DNA of 52,347 bases. Source: Granulosicoccus sp964435305 (GTDB taxonomy: Bacteria; Pseudomonadota; Gammaproteobacteria; Granulosicoccales; Granulosicoccaceae). Below are positions 16,633-25,059 of the stretch, piece after piece. The stretch's first letter is position 1; every line of letters begins with the position of its first letter. The stretch lies in contig CAYSZH010000009.1 in assembly GCA_964435305.1 (NCBI GenBank), positions 1 through 52,347 on the forward strand, in the 5' to 3' direction. A program made the translations under genes and the position numbers. The notes beneath the pieces are model-generated. The model did not search any database. It saw only the letters and a program-made list of their open reading frames with translations, and was not told where the DNA came from.

Positions 16633-17205
16633 TTATGAAACATCACCTCGTGAAGACGCTGCCCACGGAATCACAGCATCGTCAGGCACATCGACTTCAA
16701 ACGTATTCAGGGTCATTGCCAAGAGAACATAGTATCCGAGCAAACCGGTCATTTCGACTGTGCCTTTTTCACCAAAAAGCTCGATTGCTTTAGCGTATGT
16801 TTTGTCCGAAACGCGCCTGTTGTTGAGTAGCTCAGTTCCAAATTCATATACGCATGCATCCGCGGTATTGTCCAAATTGGGTGACTTACCATCCGCTATT
16901 TCATCCAGTACACCTTGGGATAATCCTGATTTAACCGCTAGCGGTGCATGCACATACCATTCGTAGTCTGCGCGCCAATGTGCACTCACAATGCAAATAA
17001 GTAGTTCGCGTTGGCGGGATGGAATTTCGCATTGATAGCGAATATACACACCCAATTGTTCCACTTTACTTGTCAGTTCAGAGCTGTATAACAACGCAGA
17101 AAATGGCCCACCGAATGAACCTCTTTCTCCCGAAACGATGGAGTCATACACGTCTTTTTGAGCAGAGCTCATCTGCTCTGGCGCCAGAGAGCCAAGTCTG
17201 CTCAT
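16633..17205 (-). CDS. carboxymuconolactone decarboxylase / AhpD-family protein
   Basis: An alpha-helical protein of 190 residues. The CMD core is in RELLICIVSAHWRADYEWYVHAPLA (cited by its landmarks SAHW and YEWYVH, about residues 75-87) followed by GLSQGVLDEIADG. This subgroup lacks the CxxC of AhpD peroxidase reductases. It matches the group annotated as carboxymuconolactone decarboxylase-like, many of whose members have no known reaction. The ATG at 17205 has AAGGAA upstream. It converges on the flavoprotein gene with 12 bases between, so it is a separate transcript that may still belong to the same catabolic island. Confidence 0.82.
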   Translation of the reverse strand: MSRLGSLAPEQMSSAQKDVYDSIVSGERGSFGGPFSALLYSSELTSKVEQLGVYIRYQCEIPSRQRELLICIVSAHWRADYEWYVHAPLAVKSGLSQGVLDEIADGKSPNLDNTADACVYEFGTELLNNRRVSDKTYAKAIELFGEKGTVEMTGLLGYYVLLAMTLNTFEVDVPDDAVIPWAASSRGDVS

Positions 17206-17734
17206 GATGTTAATTCCTTATCCATTGTTAACCGAGCGCTCTGCCGATTCTTCTGTGAGTAAAGGGCAACGTGAATGATTAATTTTTGAGGACATGCGTC
17301 CACTGACCAAACGACATATGCAGATCAGCAAACCAGTACACTCGGAGCGAGACACGCGCTGCGTGACTTCTTAACAGCATTTGCATAGCTCACTGCTTGA
17401 TCAGCTCGTCATAGGCAATGGTTTCACCTTGCGGCTTTTCATTGGCCCTCTTCCCAATAGGGACCATGGGGTGTTTTTAAAACCTCACGTGATAGGGGAA
17501 TAACACTAATAACTCGGATAACTGATGTCAATAGAGCACAGCATTGGAAAAACGATATGCGACAAAATGTCGATTGCTGCAACTGAAACAACAACGGCGA
17601 GGCTTTTCAACTACCCAGAAGTCTAATGACTAACCACCGAATAAAATCAATCTCAACTTTGGATATCGGTATCAACACCGCTTAGGCAGTAGTCACTTGC
17701 CAGGACGATGCAAATGCAAGCTTCATGTAATCCG
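17206..17734. other. 529-bp intergenic region, no complete gene seen
   Basis: Upstream of the CMD gene and downstream of the SorC-type gene. The only coding-like stretch is a minus-strand frame 17390-17467 (ATG to TGA, 25 residues, ending GETIAYDELIKQ) which reads like the tail of a lost protein but is not recognised. The rest shows no open frame of note, no strong hairpin with a T tract and no tRNA. It presumably holds the promoter of the CMD gene. Confidence 0.6.
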
Positions 17735-18742
17735 TCAACTAAGGGTGCTACGCCCGTTTTCCAGTAATTGTCGCGCTGTCTCTGAGCAGGTGGCTAAATG
17801 CGTTACGTACCCACCTACAATGGCTGCATGCGCAGCATCTAAACGGCTCAAATCTGCAGACACCAGTATACGCATCTTTTTATTGCGCATCTGATCCAGC
17901 GTCACGCCAATCATGCGTTTCTCAACAGGAATTGCCAGCGCTTGTCCGTCTCGATCAATTAGCCTTCCACAGATGACACCCACTGCACCTTTACGTCGAT
18001 ACTTGGCTACCTCGGCAGACGTCAGTAAACCGGTTCGCACAATGTGACTGTCATCGAAACAGGTGCCAGCTGCAAAAATAACTTTCGAACAATCTGCTAC
18101 CTGTTTTAACTGCTCTGCCACAGCAGGTTCCAGCATCAGCTGCTGACACAACTCAGCACTGGACAAGGACAAAGGCACATGCAAATTGACACAGTGCGCA
18201 CTAAACTGACGCGCTAATGTTGCAGCACAATTCTCGGCAGCAAAACCCGATGACACCAATCTGGAACCCACTAACTGAACTATCGTCAAATCATTAAAAA
18301 CATGTTTGGGAGCCAATTCAGCCAGGCGATAAATAGTCTCTCCCCAGGCCACACCCAACAGATCACCATCGCGCAACAACTGCGGCAACCAATCCGATGC
18401 GGCACGTGCGACTCGTTCTTGCGAACGTTGTTCAGAGTCAGCATCAGCGGGAATAACCAAAACTTGCTCTAACTGATAGGCATCACGCAACTCTGCGGCC
18501 AGCTGGTTTTCGAGAAAAATGTCACTATCTAATGTCACACGAACATAATCACGACGTCGGGACTCTGCCAGGTAATTAACCACTGAAGCACGACTGACAC
18601 CCAGCTTACAGGCGATTTGATTTTGATTTAAACCTTCGTGATAGTAGCACCAGGCCGCTTCGGTAATGGCGTCATCCTGCCTGGATATACGCCCATGACG
18701 ATGGGCTAATGGTTTGGCGTTGGTCACGGTTGCTGGGCACAT
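17735..18742 (-). CDS. SorC/DeoR-type sugar-responsive transcriptional regulator
   Basis: About 335 residues from the ATG at 18742, eight bases after the mtnA stop. The frame is open further back inside mtnA to 18811, which is rejected because it overlaps a conserved gene. The N-terminal helix-turn-helix is in LNQNQIACKLGVSRASVVNYLAESRRRDYVRV, cited by its ends; the pattern Q-I-A-x-x-LGVSRASVVNYL is the SorC wHTH. The C-terminal sugar-binding domain includes GVAWGETIYRL, the family's GxxWGxT motif, near residue 135. SorC proteins bind phosphorylated sugars; here the likely inducer is a phosphorylated 5-deoxy- or 5-methylthio-pentose. It is the last gene of the mtnK-mtnA-sorC operon. Confidence 0.85.
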   Translation of the reverse strand: MCPATVTNAKPLAHRHGRISRQDDAITEAAWCYYHEGLNQNQIACKLGVSRASVVNYLAESRRRDYVRVTLDSDIFLENQLAAELRDAYQLEQVLVIPADADSEQRSQERVARAASDWLPQLLRDGDLLGVAWGETIYRLAELAPKHVFNDLTIVQLVGSRLVSSGFAAENCAATLARQFSAHCVNLHVPLSLSSAELCQQLMLEPAVAEQLKQVADCSKVIFAAGTCFDDSHIVRTGLLTSAEVAKYRRKGAVGVICGRLIDRDGQALAIPVEKRMIGVTLDQMRNKKMRILVSADLSRLDAAHAAIVGGYVTHLATCSETARQLLENGRSTLS

Positions 18743-18750
18743 ACGAAACG

Positions 18751-19851
18751 TTACACCGTGGTAGCCAACTCTGGGAACAATTCGGCGAGCCCGTCTGATG
18801 ATGCAGTGCAAACACCTCGTTCGGTGATCAGGCCAGTAACCAGTCTATTTGGCGTTACATCGAAAGCCGGATTTCCACCCGGTGTTTTCTCAGGGCATAC
18901 CAACACCGAAGCGAGCTTCCCGGTTTTATCAAGGCCCTGTATATGTGTTGTCTCTACAGCATCACGCTCTTCGATAGGAATCTGTTGTACACCGTCTTCG
19001 ATCGTCCAGTCAATGGTGGACGATGGCAAGGCAACATAAAAAGGTACGTTGTTGTCTGATGCGGCTAACGCTTTTAGATAAGTTCCGATTTTGTTACAAA
19101 CATCTCCAGAACGCGTGGTTCGGTCTGTGCCTACGATGACCATATCAACCATGCCATGCTGCATCAGATGCCCACCCGCATTATCAGTAACGTACGTGTG
19201 CGGAACGCCATGGTTGTCCAGCTCCCACGAAGTGAGTGCACCCTGATTTCGAGGTCTCGTTTCATCGACCCAAACATGCAACGAAATACCGGCATCGTGG
19301 GCTTGAAACATGGGGCTAGTCGCCGTACCCCAGTCTACTGTGGCAAGCCAACCTGCATTGCAATGTGTTAGCAACTGCACTGGCTGACCTGGCTCTTTTT
19401 GCTTTGCAATCTCTTGAATAAGTTGCACACCATGTTCGCCTATCTTCCTGTTGGTCTCAACATCTTCATCGGCTATTTCATGTGCAAGCTTCAACGCTAC
19501 AGAGGCTCTCCGATTTACATCTGTTTCTAATAAAAGCTGCTTTGAGCGATCAAGTGCCCAGCGTAAATTAACCGCTGTTGGTCTGGTCGCGTACAAAGTA
19601 TCCCATGAGTTCTGGATATTCTTGTCGGATGGGTCGAGGCTCATGGCGTAAGCCATTCCGTAGGCTGCCGTTGCCCCAATCAGTGGCGCCCCTCTCACAC
19701 GCATCTGTGCAATTGCATCAACGTAATCCTGCATACTATCAACCGCTTGCTCACAGAATTCATGCGGTAAAGAACGTTGATCGATGATGTTTAAAACATG
19801 TCCTTGCTCATCCCACCATAGAGAGCGGTAATGCCTGTCACCTACTTTCAC
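18751..19851 (-). CDS. mtnA: S-methyl-5-thioribose-1-phosphate isomerase
   Basis: Isomerises 5-methylthioribose-1-phosphate (or 5-deoxyribose-1-phosphate) to the ribulose-1-phosphate, 366 residues. The MtnA/eIF2B-fold signatures are RVRGAPLIGATAAYGMA (about residues 51-67), the catalytic Cys164 in LTHCNAG and the catalytic Asp243 in VGTDR. The fold is followed by NKIGTYLKALAA. The start is GTG at 19851 and overlaps the mtnK stop (GTGA), so kinase and isomerase are translated together. No other methionine-salvage genes (mtnB, mtnC, mtnD) are nearby. The aldolase at 25060 instead points to the DHAP shunt. Confidence 0.93.
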   Translation of the reverse strand: MKVGDRHYRSLWWDEQGHVLNIIDQRSLPHEFCEQAVDSMQDYVDAIAQMRVRGAPLIGATAAYGMAYAMSLDPSDKNIQNSWDTLYATRPTAVNLRWALDRSKQLLLETDVNRRASVALKLAHEIADEDVETNRKIGEHGVQLIQEIAKQKEPGQPVQLLTHCNAGWLATVDWGTATSPMFQAHDAGISLHVWVDETRPRNQGALTSWELDNHGVPHTYVTDNAGGHLMQHGMVDMVIVGTDRTTRSGDVCNKIGTYLKALAASDNNVPFYVALPSSTIDWTIEDGVQQIPIEERDAVETTHIQGLDKTGKLASVLVCPEKTPGGNPAFDVTPNRLVTGLITERGVCTASSDGLAELFPELATTV

Positions 19852-21107
19852 AGAATGTCCCTCTGGTTGAATTCTCTCGCGATTGCCAGCAAATCCTTAG
19901 CGTCTTTCACAAGTTCAGCTTGCAATATTAGTTGCGCGCCCATCTCTAGATTGCGTGCTTCACAGGCTGCACGTTGCGCGGCATCTTCGATATCCTCAAA
20001 ATCTGCATTGTGTGCCAGCGATAAACAGCGACGGTGCATCTCGATACCGCAAATTGTCATAGCATCGGTGAGTATTTCCTGCAAAAGCGCATGACAGGCG
20101 GCAATGGAGTCATGCCCCTGCTCTTCAAATAATGCAGCCGGATACAACATGCCGGTTCGCTCTGTGCGCCACAGCTGCGTGAATTCAGAATGAAAGGTTT
20201 TAAGCGTTTCCTCGGTTACCGAAAGAATCCATTCTTGATAATCATTTAAATCACTGCCTCTATGGGCTGGCTGACTGAAATAGGCCATTAAAAAATTTGC
20301 GATCACCATACCGAGATCAAAACCCATCGGTCCATACTGAGCAAATTCAGGGTCAATTACAAACAACTCAGAATCGGTTGCCATTATGGAGCCAGAATGC
20401 AAATCACCGTGCACCATGGTCTCCGTGTTCGAGGCAAATTTCATCAACATGCGTTGTGCTCGCATTTTAAGTCCAACATTCGCTCTTAGCTTATCGACGA
20501 CCGGATCGAGTAAGCTATTGTGGTTGTTCATCTCAGCGTTATAGTAGGGGTCGGTAAACACCAGGCTCTCAGTTATCGCGGGGATTTCAACGTTAGCCGA
20601 AAAAACGCCCGCATCCGCTTTCTTATCAGCACTTTTCATGGAAAGTTCCGAACCACGAAAGGCGGTTCTAGCGCAAAATTGCCCAATGAATTCGCCGGCA
20701 CCGGCGACACGCTCACCTTTTATTAATTTGTTGCGAAGAATAATATGCGGTTCCAGAAACTGCATAACGATCAGCGCTTGCGTTTCATCGAAGTGATAGA
20801 TTTCAGGCACTGTTCCTGGCGCACGTTGCGCTTGCCGCGTCAGAGCGCAATGTTCAAAAAACGCTCTGTACAAAGGCAGGGGCCAACTGTCACCAACAAG
20901 TCGTACATAAGGCAACGCTTGTTTGACTATTACTGAGCCTCTGCCGCTGCCAACAATAAACACAAGGTTCAGATTGCCGTCGCCCACTTCGCGCACGTTC
21001 CATTTTTTGAATTCACTGCCCAGACGACTCGTCACCGCCTCTAGTTGCCCCAATCTGTCCGGCAAGGATTCCGGCGTCAGCGGCTGGTAGGCATCGCTTG
21101 CGACCAT
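19848..21107 (-). CDS. mtnK: S-methyl-5-thioribose kinase (5-deoxyribose kinase)
   Basis: Phosphorylates 5-methylthioribose or 5-deoxyribose at C1, 419 residues from the ATG at 21107. GGAGG lies eight bases upstream, which settles this start over a longer frame to 21167. Landmarks are the nucleotide-binding GDGNLNLVFIV (MtnK-type N-lobe), KQALPYVR, the catalytic loop HGDLHSGSIM and metal-binding DPEFAQYGPMGFDLG. These are the kinase-fold motifs of MtnK. The gene heads the leftward operon mtnK-mtnA-sorC and faces the ABC transporter operon across a 134-bp divergent promoter region. Confidence 0.92.
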   Translation of the reverse strand: MVASDAYQPLTPESLPDRLGQLEAVTSRLGSEFKKWNVREVGDGNLNLVFIVGSGRGSVIVKQALPYVRLVGDSWPLPLYRAFFEHCALTRQAQRAPGTVPEIYHFDETQALIVMQFLEPHIILRNKLIKGERVAGAGEFIGQFCARTAFRGSELSMKSADKKADAGVFSANVEIPAITESLVFTDPYYNAEMNNHNSLLDPVVDKLRANVGLKMRAQRMLMKFASNTETMVHGDLHSGSIMATDSELFVIDPEFAQYGPMGFDLGMVIANFLMAYFSQPAHRGSDLNDYQEWILSVTEETLKTFHSEFTQLWRTERTGMLYPAALFEEQGHDSIAACHALLQEILTDAMTICGIEMHRRCLSLAHNADFEDIEDAAQRAACEARNLEMGAQLILQAELVKDAKDLLAIAREFNQRDIL

Positions 21108-21169
21108 CACTATTCCCTCCTGTGCATTCACTTGAAGCACTATCCGGTTTACTCCGCATTTAGTCAATA

Positions 21170-21184
21170 GTCAAATGATTTGAC
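21170..21184. promoter_or_regulatory. 15-bp palindromic operator candidate between mtnK and the ABC transporter
   Basis: GTCAAATGATTTGAC is a perfect dyad around a central G and overlaps a TTGACA hexamer at 21180-21185. A second GTCAA precedes it at 21163-21167. SorC-family regulators bind symmetric AT-rich operators of this kind, and the regulator gene lies in the adjacent operon. A protein bound here would block the rightward promoter. Confidence 0.5.
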
Positions 21185-21208
21185 AAACGTACATAATCGA
21201 GGAATAGT
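21180..21208 (+). promoter_or_regulatory. putative sigma-70 promoter of the ribose-type ABC operon
   Basis: TTGACA (21180-21185), a 17-base spacer and AATAGT (21203-21208). The -35 is perfect, the -10 matches TATAAT at four of six positions. It lies 33 bases before the ATPase start and overlaps the palindrome. Confidence 0.45.
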
Positions 21209-21241
21209 GGAATCAGGAAAGAGTAGATAAGTTCATCGCCC

Positions 21242-22759
21242 ATGCACGAATTGCTCTGCAAGCTAACCGCGATAAACAAAACCTTCGGAACAAACCATGT
21301 GCTTCGAGGTGTCGATCTTGAATTGCGCGCGGGTGAAATTGTTGTGCTCATGGGAGCCAATGGCGCAGGCAAATCTACACTGGTAAAGCTGATTTGCGGA
21401 TACCATGCACTCGATAGCGGGAGCATGGAATTAGAAGGCCAACGCTACCAACCCTTTGAGCCTGCCGACGCGATAGCCGCTGGCGTGGTCACCGTTCATC
21501 AGTCTATAGATGACGGCGTTATTCCCGATCTTGATGTTGCAACCAACTTAATGCTGGATAGGCTTACCCGTCCTGGTGCCAAGTTACTGGTAAGGGATCG
21601 ACACATGCGAAAAGAAGCTCAGGCTGTTGCAAACAGCATGGGCATCACCACCGATGTGCGCACCCGGGTATCAGATTTAGGCGTCGCTGATAGACAGATG
21701 ATCGCTATAGCACGAGCCATGGCCCGTGCACCCAAAGTGCTCATCCTCGATGAGCCAACATCATCCTTGTCCGCTGCCGAAGCCGAACGATTGTTCAAGC
21801 TAATTGAGAATTTGCGAAAACAAGGTGTGGCGATTCTTTATATTTCGCATCGCATGTCTGATATTCGTCGCGTGGCAGATCGAATTGTCTGTATGCGAGA
21901 CGGTGCTATCTCCGGCATGTTTGATCAAAAACCGTTGGACTATGAAGGTGCTATAACGGCGATGCTTGGCCACGCAATGACTGAGATCAATATTACTCCT
22001 GTTGTTGCACAAACACCGATTCTTGAGATTGTCGAGTTGCGACTTGAAGACACTGCAGCAGCAATCAATCTTAAACTGCATGATGGAGAAGTAGTCGCTA
22101 TTACAGGTCTGCTGGGCAGTGGTAAGAGCACACTTGCTGAAATAATTTTTGGCTTGCGACAAACAGATAGCGGGCAGATGCTAATCGATGGGCGGCCATA
22201 CAAACCGGCAACGGCAACTGAAGCTGTTGAAGCTGGTGTTCATTTCTCACCTAAGGATCGTAGCTCAAATGCGGTGATACCAACCTTTAACATCGCCAAC
22301 AATATTTCTCTGCCGTTTCTGAAAACGTTTACCCGCGCTGGCTTATTAAGCTGGCGAAGGCAGCGAGCCGCAAGCGAACACATGATTGATCGAATCAGTG
22401 TGGTATGCCAATCGGCAAGTGATGACATCAACACGCTATCAGGCGGCAATCAGCAAAAAGTCATGATTGCTCGCTGGCTGCTTGAACCCTGCCGCGTCTT
22501 GCTGCTCGACGAACCATTTCAAGGTGTAGATATTGGTGCGCGGCAGGATATAGGACAACATATTCGACAAAGCGCTGGCGGGCGCACAACAATTGTTTTT
22601 GTCGCTGAAATAGACGAGGCGCTGGAAATTGCCGATCGGATAGTGGTACTGCATGAAAACCAGATTGTTGGTGAGCATCAGAATAATAAGGTCAATCTCA
22701 ACGCGCTGGTTGCACAAGTCTCTGGTGCTGGCAATGTAATGGAATCCCAGGTTCAATGA
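21242..22759 (+). CDS. ribose-type sugar ABC transporter ATPase (RbsA-like, two nucleotide-binding domains)
   Basis: Energises a CUT2-family sugar importer, 505 residues with tandem ATPase domains. The first domain has Walker A GANGAGKST (about residues 39-47) and Walker B VLILDEPTSSLS. The second has GLLGSGKST (about 284-292), the signature LSGGNQQKV and Walker B VLLLDEPFQGVD. The first domain's signature (VSDLGVADRQMIAIARAM) is degenerate, as is usual in CUT2 ATPases. It is the first gene of the rightward operon and overlaps the permease gene by ATGA. The context (MtnK, MtnA, aldolase) suggests a 5-deoxy- or 5-methylthio-pentose rather than ribose. Confidence 0.92.
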   Translation: MHELLCKLTAINKTFGTNHVLRGVDLELRAGEIVVLMGANGAGKSTLVKLICGYHALDSGSMELEGQRYQPFEPADAIAAGVVTVHQSIDDGVIPDLDVATNLMLDRLTRPGAKLLVRDRHMRKEAQAVANSMGITTDVRTRVSDLGVADRQMIAIARAMARAPKVLILDEPTSSLSAAEAERLFKLIENLRKQGVAILYISHRMSDIRRVADRIVCMRDGAISGMFDQKPLDYEGAITAMLGHAMTEINITPVVAQTPILEIVELRLEDTAAAINLKLHDGEVVAITGLLGSGKSTLAEIIFGLRQTDSGQMLIDGRPYKPATATEAVEAGVHFSPKDRSSNAVIPTFNIANNISLPFLKTFTRAGLLSWRRQRAASEHMIDRISVVCQSASDDINTLSGGNQQKVMIARWLLEPCRVLLLDEPFQGVDIGARQDIGQHIRQSAGGRTTIVFVAEIDEALEIADRIVVLHENQIVGEHQNNKVNLNALVAQVSGAGNVMESQVQ

Positions 22760-23784
22760 AATCCGATCAGTTCCTTGACTACGCAATCCGCTTTGGCTTT
22801 TTACTATTGCTTGCCGGGCTGATACTATTTTTTAGTCTGTCCGCCTCAGGGTTTGCCACACCAAGGTCGGCTGTTTTTATTCTTCAATCGGTGGCTATTA
22901 CCGGCATCCTTGCATTGGGAGTGACCTGTACCTTGGTGGTTGATGGCTTCGATCTGTCTATTGGCTCAGTTGCCACCTCAGCACTGATGTTATCGGCCTA
23001 CTCCATGGTCATACTCGAACATTCAGCCCTTGTTGCAGTATTGCTGTGTCTAGCGATGGGTGCCTTAGTGGGCCTTGTCAACGGCCTGCTTATTGTTAAA
23101 TTTCGAGTGCCTGATTTACTCGCCACATTGGGAATGATGTTTTTACTGATCGGCTTACAACGCATTCCGACTCAAGGAAACTCTATTGCTACCGGCATGC
23201 GACTGCCAGACGGATCCACAGCAGAAGGAACTTTTTCAGCTGCATTTCTATGGCTGGGTCGTCACCGCTTCGATGTGGTACTCGAACGTTTAGTGCCGGT
23301 GCCTGTCATCTTGTTTCTGCTTATCGCGATTATTGTCTGGGTGTTTCTGGAATTTACCAGGCACGGGCGAATGATGTATGCCATCGGATCAAACCAACGC
23401 GCTGCATCACTTGTTGGCGCTAACGTCAACCGATACAAGATTGTGGCTTACATGATTTCGGGTGTAACCGCCTCTATCGGAGGCATATTATTAGCGGCGA
23501 GACTGGGACGCGGCGATATCGCCAGCGGAAACAATCTGCTGCTCGATAGTGTCGCAGCCGCACTGATTGGTTTTGCTGTACTTGGCGCTGCACGTCCAAA
23601 TGCGTTTGGTACGGCCATCGGCGCCTTGTTTGTCGGCATTCTGTTACAGGGATTAACCATGATGAATGCACCCTACTACACACAAGATTTCGTCAAGGGA
23701 GCCATCCTAGTTGCTGCCCTTGTTTTCACGTTCTATCTAAGCGCTCGACGAAGCGTTGGTGGAAAAACTATAACTAAAGTTTGA
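22756..23784 (+). CDS. ribose-type sugar ABC transporter permease (RbsC-like)
   Basis: Inner-membrane channel of the CUT2 importer, 342 residues with eight to ten hydrophobic segments. Family marks are VDGFDLSIGSVATSALMLSA near residues 56-75, GLVNGLLIVKFRVPDLLATLGMMF (the VP-ATLG motif), YAIGSNQRAASLVGANVNRYK and GGILLAARLGRGD. The start overlaps the ATPase stop (ATGA). CUT2 permeases normally act as homodimers, consistent with a single permease gene here. Confidence 0.92.
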   Translation: MKSDQFLDYAIRFGFLLLLAGLILFFSLSASGFATPRSAVFILQSVAITGILALGVTCTLVVDGFDLSIGSVATSALMLSAYSMVILEHSALVAVLLCLAMGALVGLVNGLLIVKFRVPDLLATLGMMFLLIGLQRIPTQGNSIATGMRLPDGSTAEGTFSAAFLWLGRHRFDVVLERLVPVPVILFLLIAIIVWVFLEFTRHGRMMYAIGSNQRAASLVGANVNRYKIVAYMISGVTASIGGILLAARLGRGDIASGNNLLLDSVAAALIGFAVLGAARPNAFGTAIGALFVGILLQGLTMMNAPYYTQDFVKGAILVAALVFTFYLSARRSVGGKTITKV

Positions 23785-23796
23785 TGAGGATTATCC

Positions 23797-24840
23797 ATGA
23801 TAAAACGAACATTTTTAAAATTGACCGGTATTGCTGCACTTAGTGTTGCAATAGCTGGCCCTGCAATTGCGGCCGACATGCCCGCCCCATTCGATAAAGC
23901 AGCCGACGTTAAAATTGCGCTTGTACGCTATTTATCCACAGGTGATTTTTTCCAATCCTACCTTTCCGGCGTAGAAACACAAGCGGCGGCTTTAGGGGTT
24001 GATTTACGCGTATTCGATAGCCGACAAGATGCCGCACTGCAAGCCGACATGGTGGATCAAGCCATCGCTTTGGGTGTAGATGGCATTGTTATTCAGCATG
24101 GCCTCACGGAATCAATGAAAGATGCAGCCCAGCGAGCGGTTGATGCTGGTATTAAAGTGGTGGCATTTGATGTGAACGTTGAAAATGATGCGATTCCACA
24201 AGTTGAACAATCAGACTACTTACTTGGCAAGCTGGCGCTAGAGCAAGCACTTAAAGATAACGGGGACAGCTTCACCGCGGGGTATGTTTATGTACCGGGT
24301 ATTGCACCACTTGATCGCCGCGATGTCGCCTGGCAAGAAGTTAAGGAAGCGAATTCAGGTATTAAGGAAGCGGCTATGTTCGGCACGCTTGACAATCCGA
24401 TTGCCAACTCTGTTGCAAACCAGGCACGTTCGGTATTACAAGCAAACCCTACGATTAATGTTGTGTTCGCACCGTATGATGAATTCGCCAAAGGTGTAAA
24501 AATAGCCGTTGACGAAGCAGGCCTTACCGACGACATTGATATCTATTCAGCGGATGTATCCACAGCGGATATATCCGCCATGCGCGAGCCCGGTTCGGCC
24601 TGGGTTGCTACAGTTGCGACAAATCCGTCTGTTGTGGGCGAAGTCTCCGTTCGAGCCCTGGCCTTGATGTTGGCAGGAGAAAACCCTGGCGCAAGTGTCA
24701 TTGTTCCACCGACGTTAATTACACAGGCGTTTCTGAATGAAAATGATATTAAAAATATGGATGATCTTGGCGTAAAAATGCCTCAATTCCAACATGCCGA
24801 TGTTGCGATGAGTGATTGGATGCCGTTGCCAGCAAGGTAG
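23797..24840 (+). CDS. periplasmic sugar-binding protein of the ribose-type ABC transporter (RbsB-like)
   Basis: Receptor of the importer, 347 residues with a signal peptide (MIKRTFLKLTGIAALSVA, cleavage near AIAADM). The mature protein has the periplasmic-binding-protein type I pattern: GDFFQSYLSGVETQAAALGVDLRVFD, the repeated VDGIVIQHG and AGIKVVAFDVNV strands, and NVVFAPYDEFAKGV. Landmarks are cited singly. GAGGA lies six bases before the ATG. It ends 219 bases before the aldolase, with a long hairpin between. The ligand is not told by the sequence. Confidence 0.92.
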   Translation: MIKRTFLKLTGIAALSVAIAGPAIAADMPAPFDKAADVKIALVRYLSTGDFFQSYLSGVETQAAALGVDLRVFDSRQDAALQADMVDQAIALGVDGIVIQHGLTESMKDAAQRAVDAGIKVVAFDVNVENDAIPQVEQSDYLLGKLALEQALKDNGDSFTAGYVYVPGIAPLDRRDVAWQEVKEANSGIKEAAMFGTLDNPIANSVANQARSVLQANPTINVVFAPYDEFAKGVKIAVDEAGLTDDIDIYSADVSTADISAMREPGSAWVATVATNPSVVGEVSVRALALMLAGENPGASVIVPPTLITQAFLNENDIKNMDDLGVKMPQFQHADVAMSDWMPLPAR

Positions 24841-24861
24841 TCAAATATTTCGCTTAAACGC

Positions 24862-24907
24862 GCCGCTCAACCCCGACAGCGTGTTGCATGTTTTGGGGCT
24901 GAGCGGC
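24862..24907 (+). other. long mRNA hairpin between binding-protein and aldolase genes
   Basis: GCCGCTCA (24862-24869) pairs with TGAGCGGC (24900-24907), and after one mismatch CCCC pairs with GGGG, giving a 12-pair stem with a 20-base loop. No T tract follows, so it is more likely an RNA-stabilising or processing element that raises binding-protein mRNA than an intrinsic terminator. Confidence 0.5.
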
Positions 24908-25059
24908 AGGCGATTGAATCAGAAAAATTTGTGCGTAGCGCAACACTGAAAAGCCAGTACGCACGTCGAGTACTAAGCATGTACGTCATGCAGAACTGAA
25001 GAGCAGTATCAACGCAGCTAACGCCAGCGATGCCAAAGCCCGGCCTAGAGAGAAATAAA

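Noticed and set aside
24862..24907. Intrinsic terminator after the sugar-binding protein gene
   Set aside because: The stem is strong, but the following bases are AGGCGATTG with no T tract, so it was listed as an mRNA hairpin.
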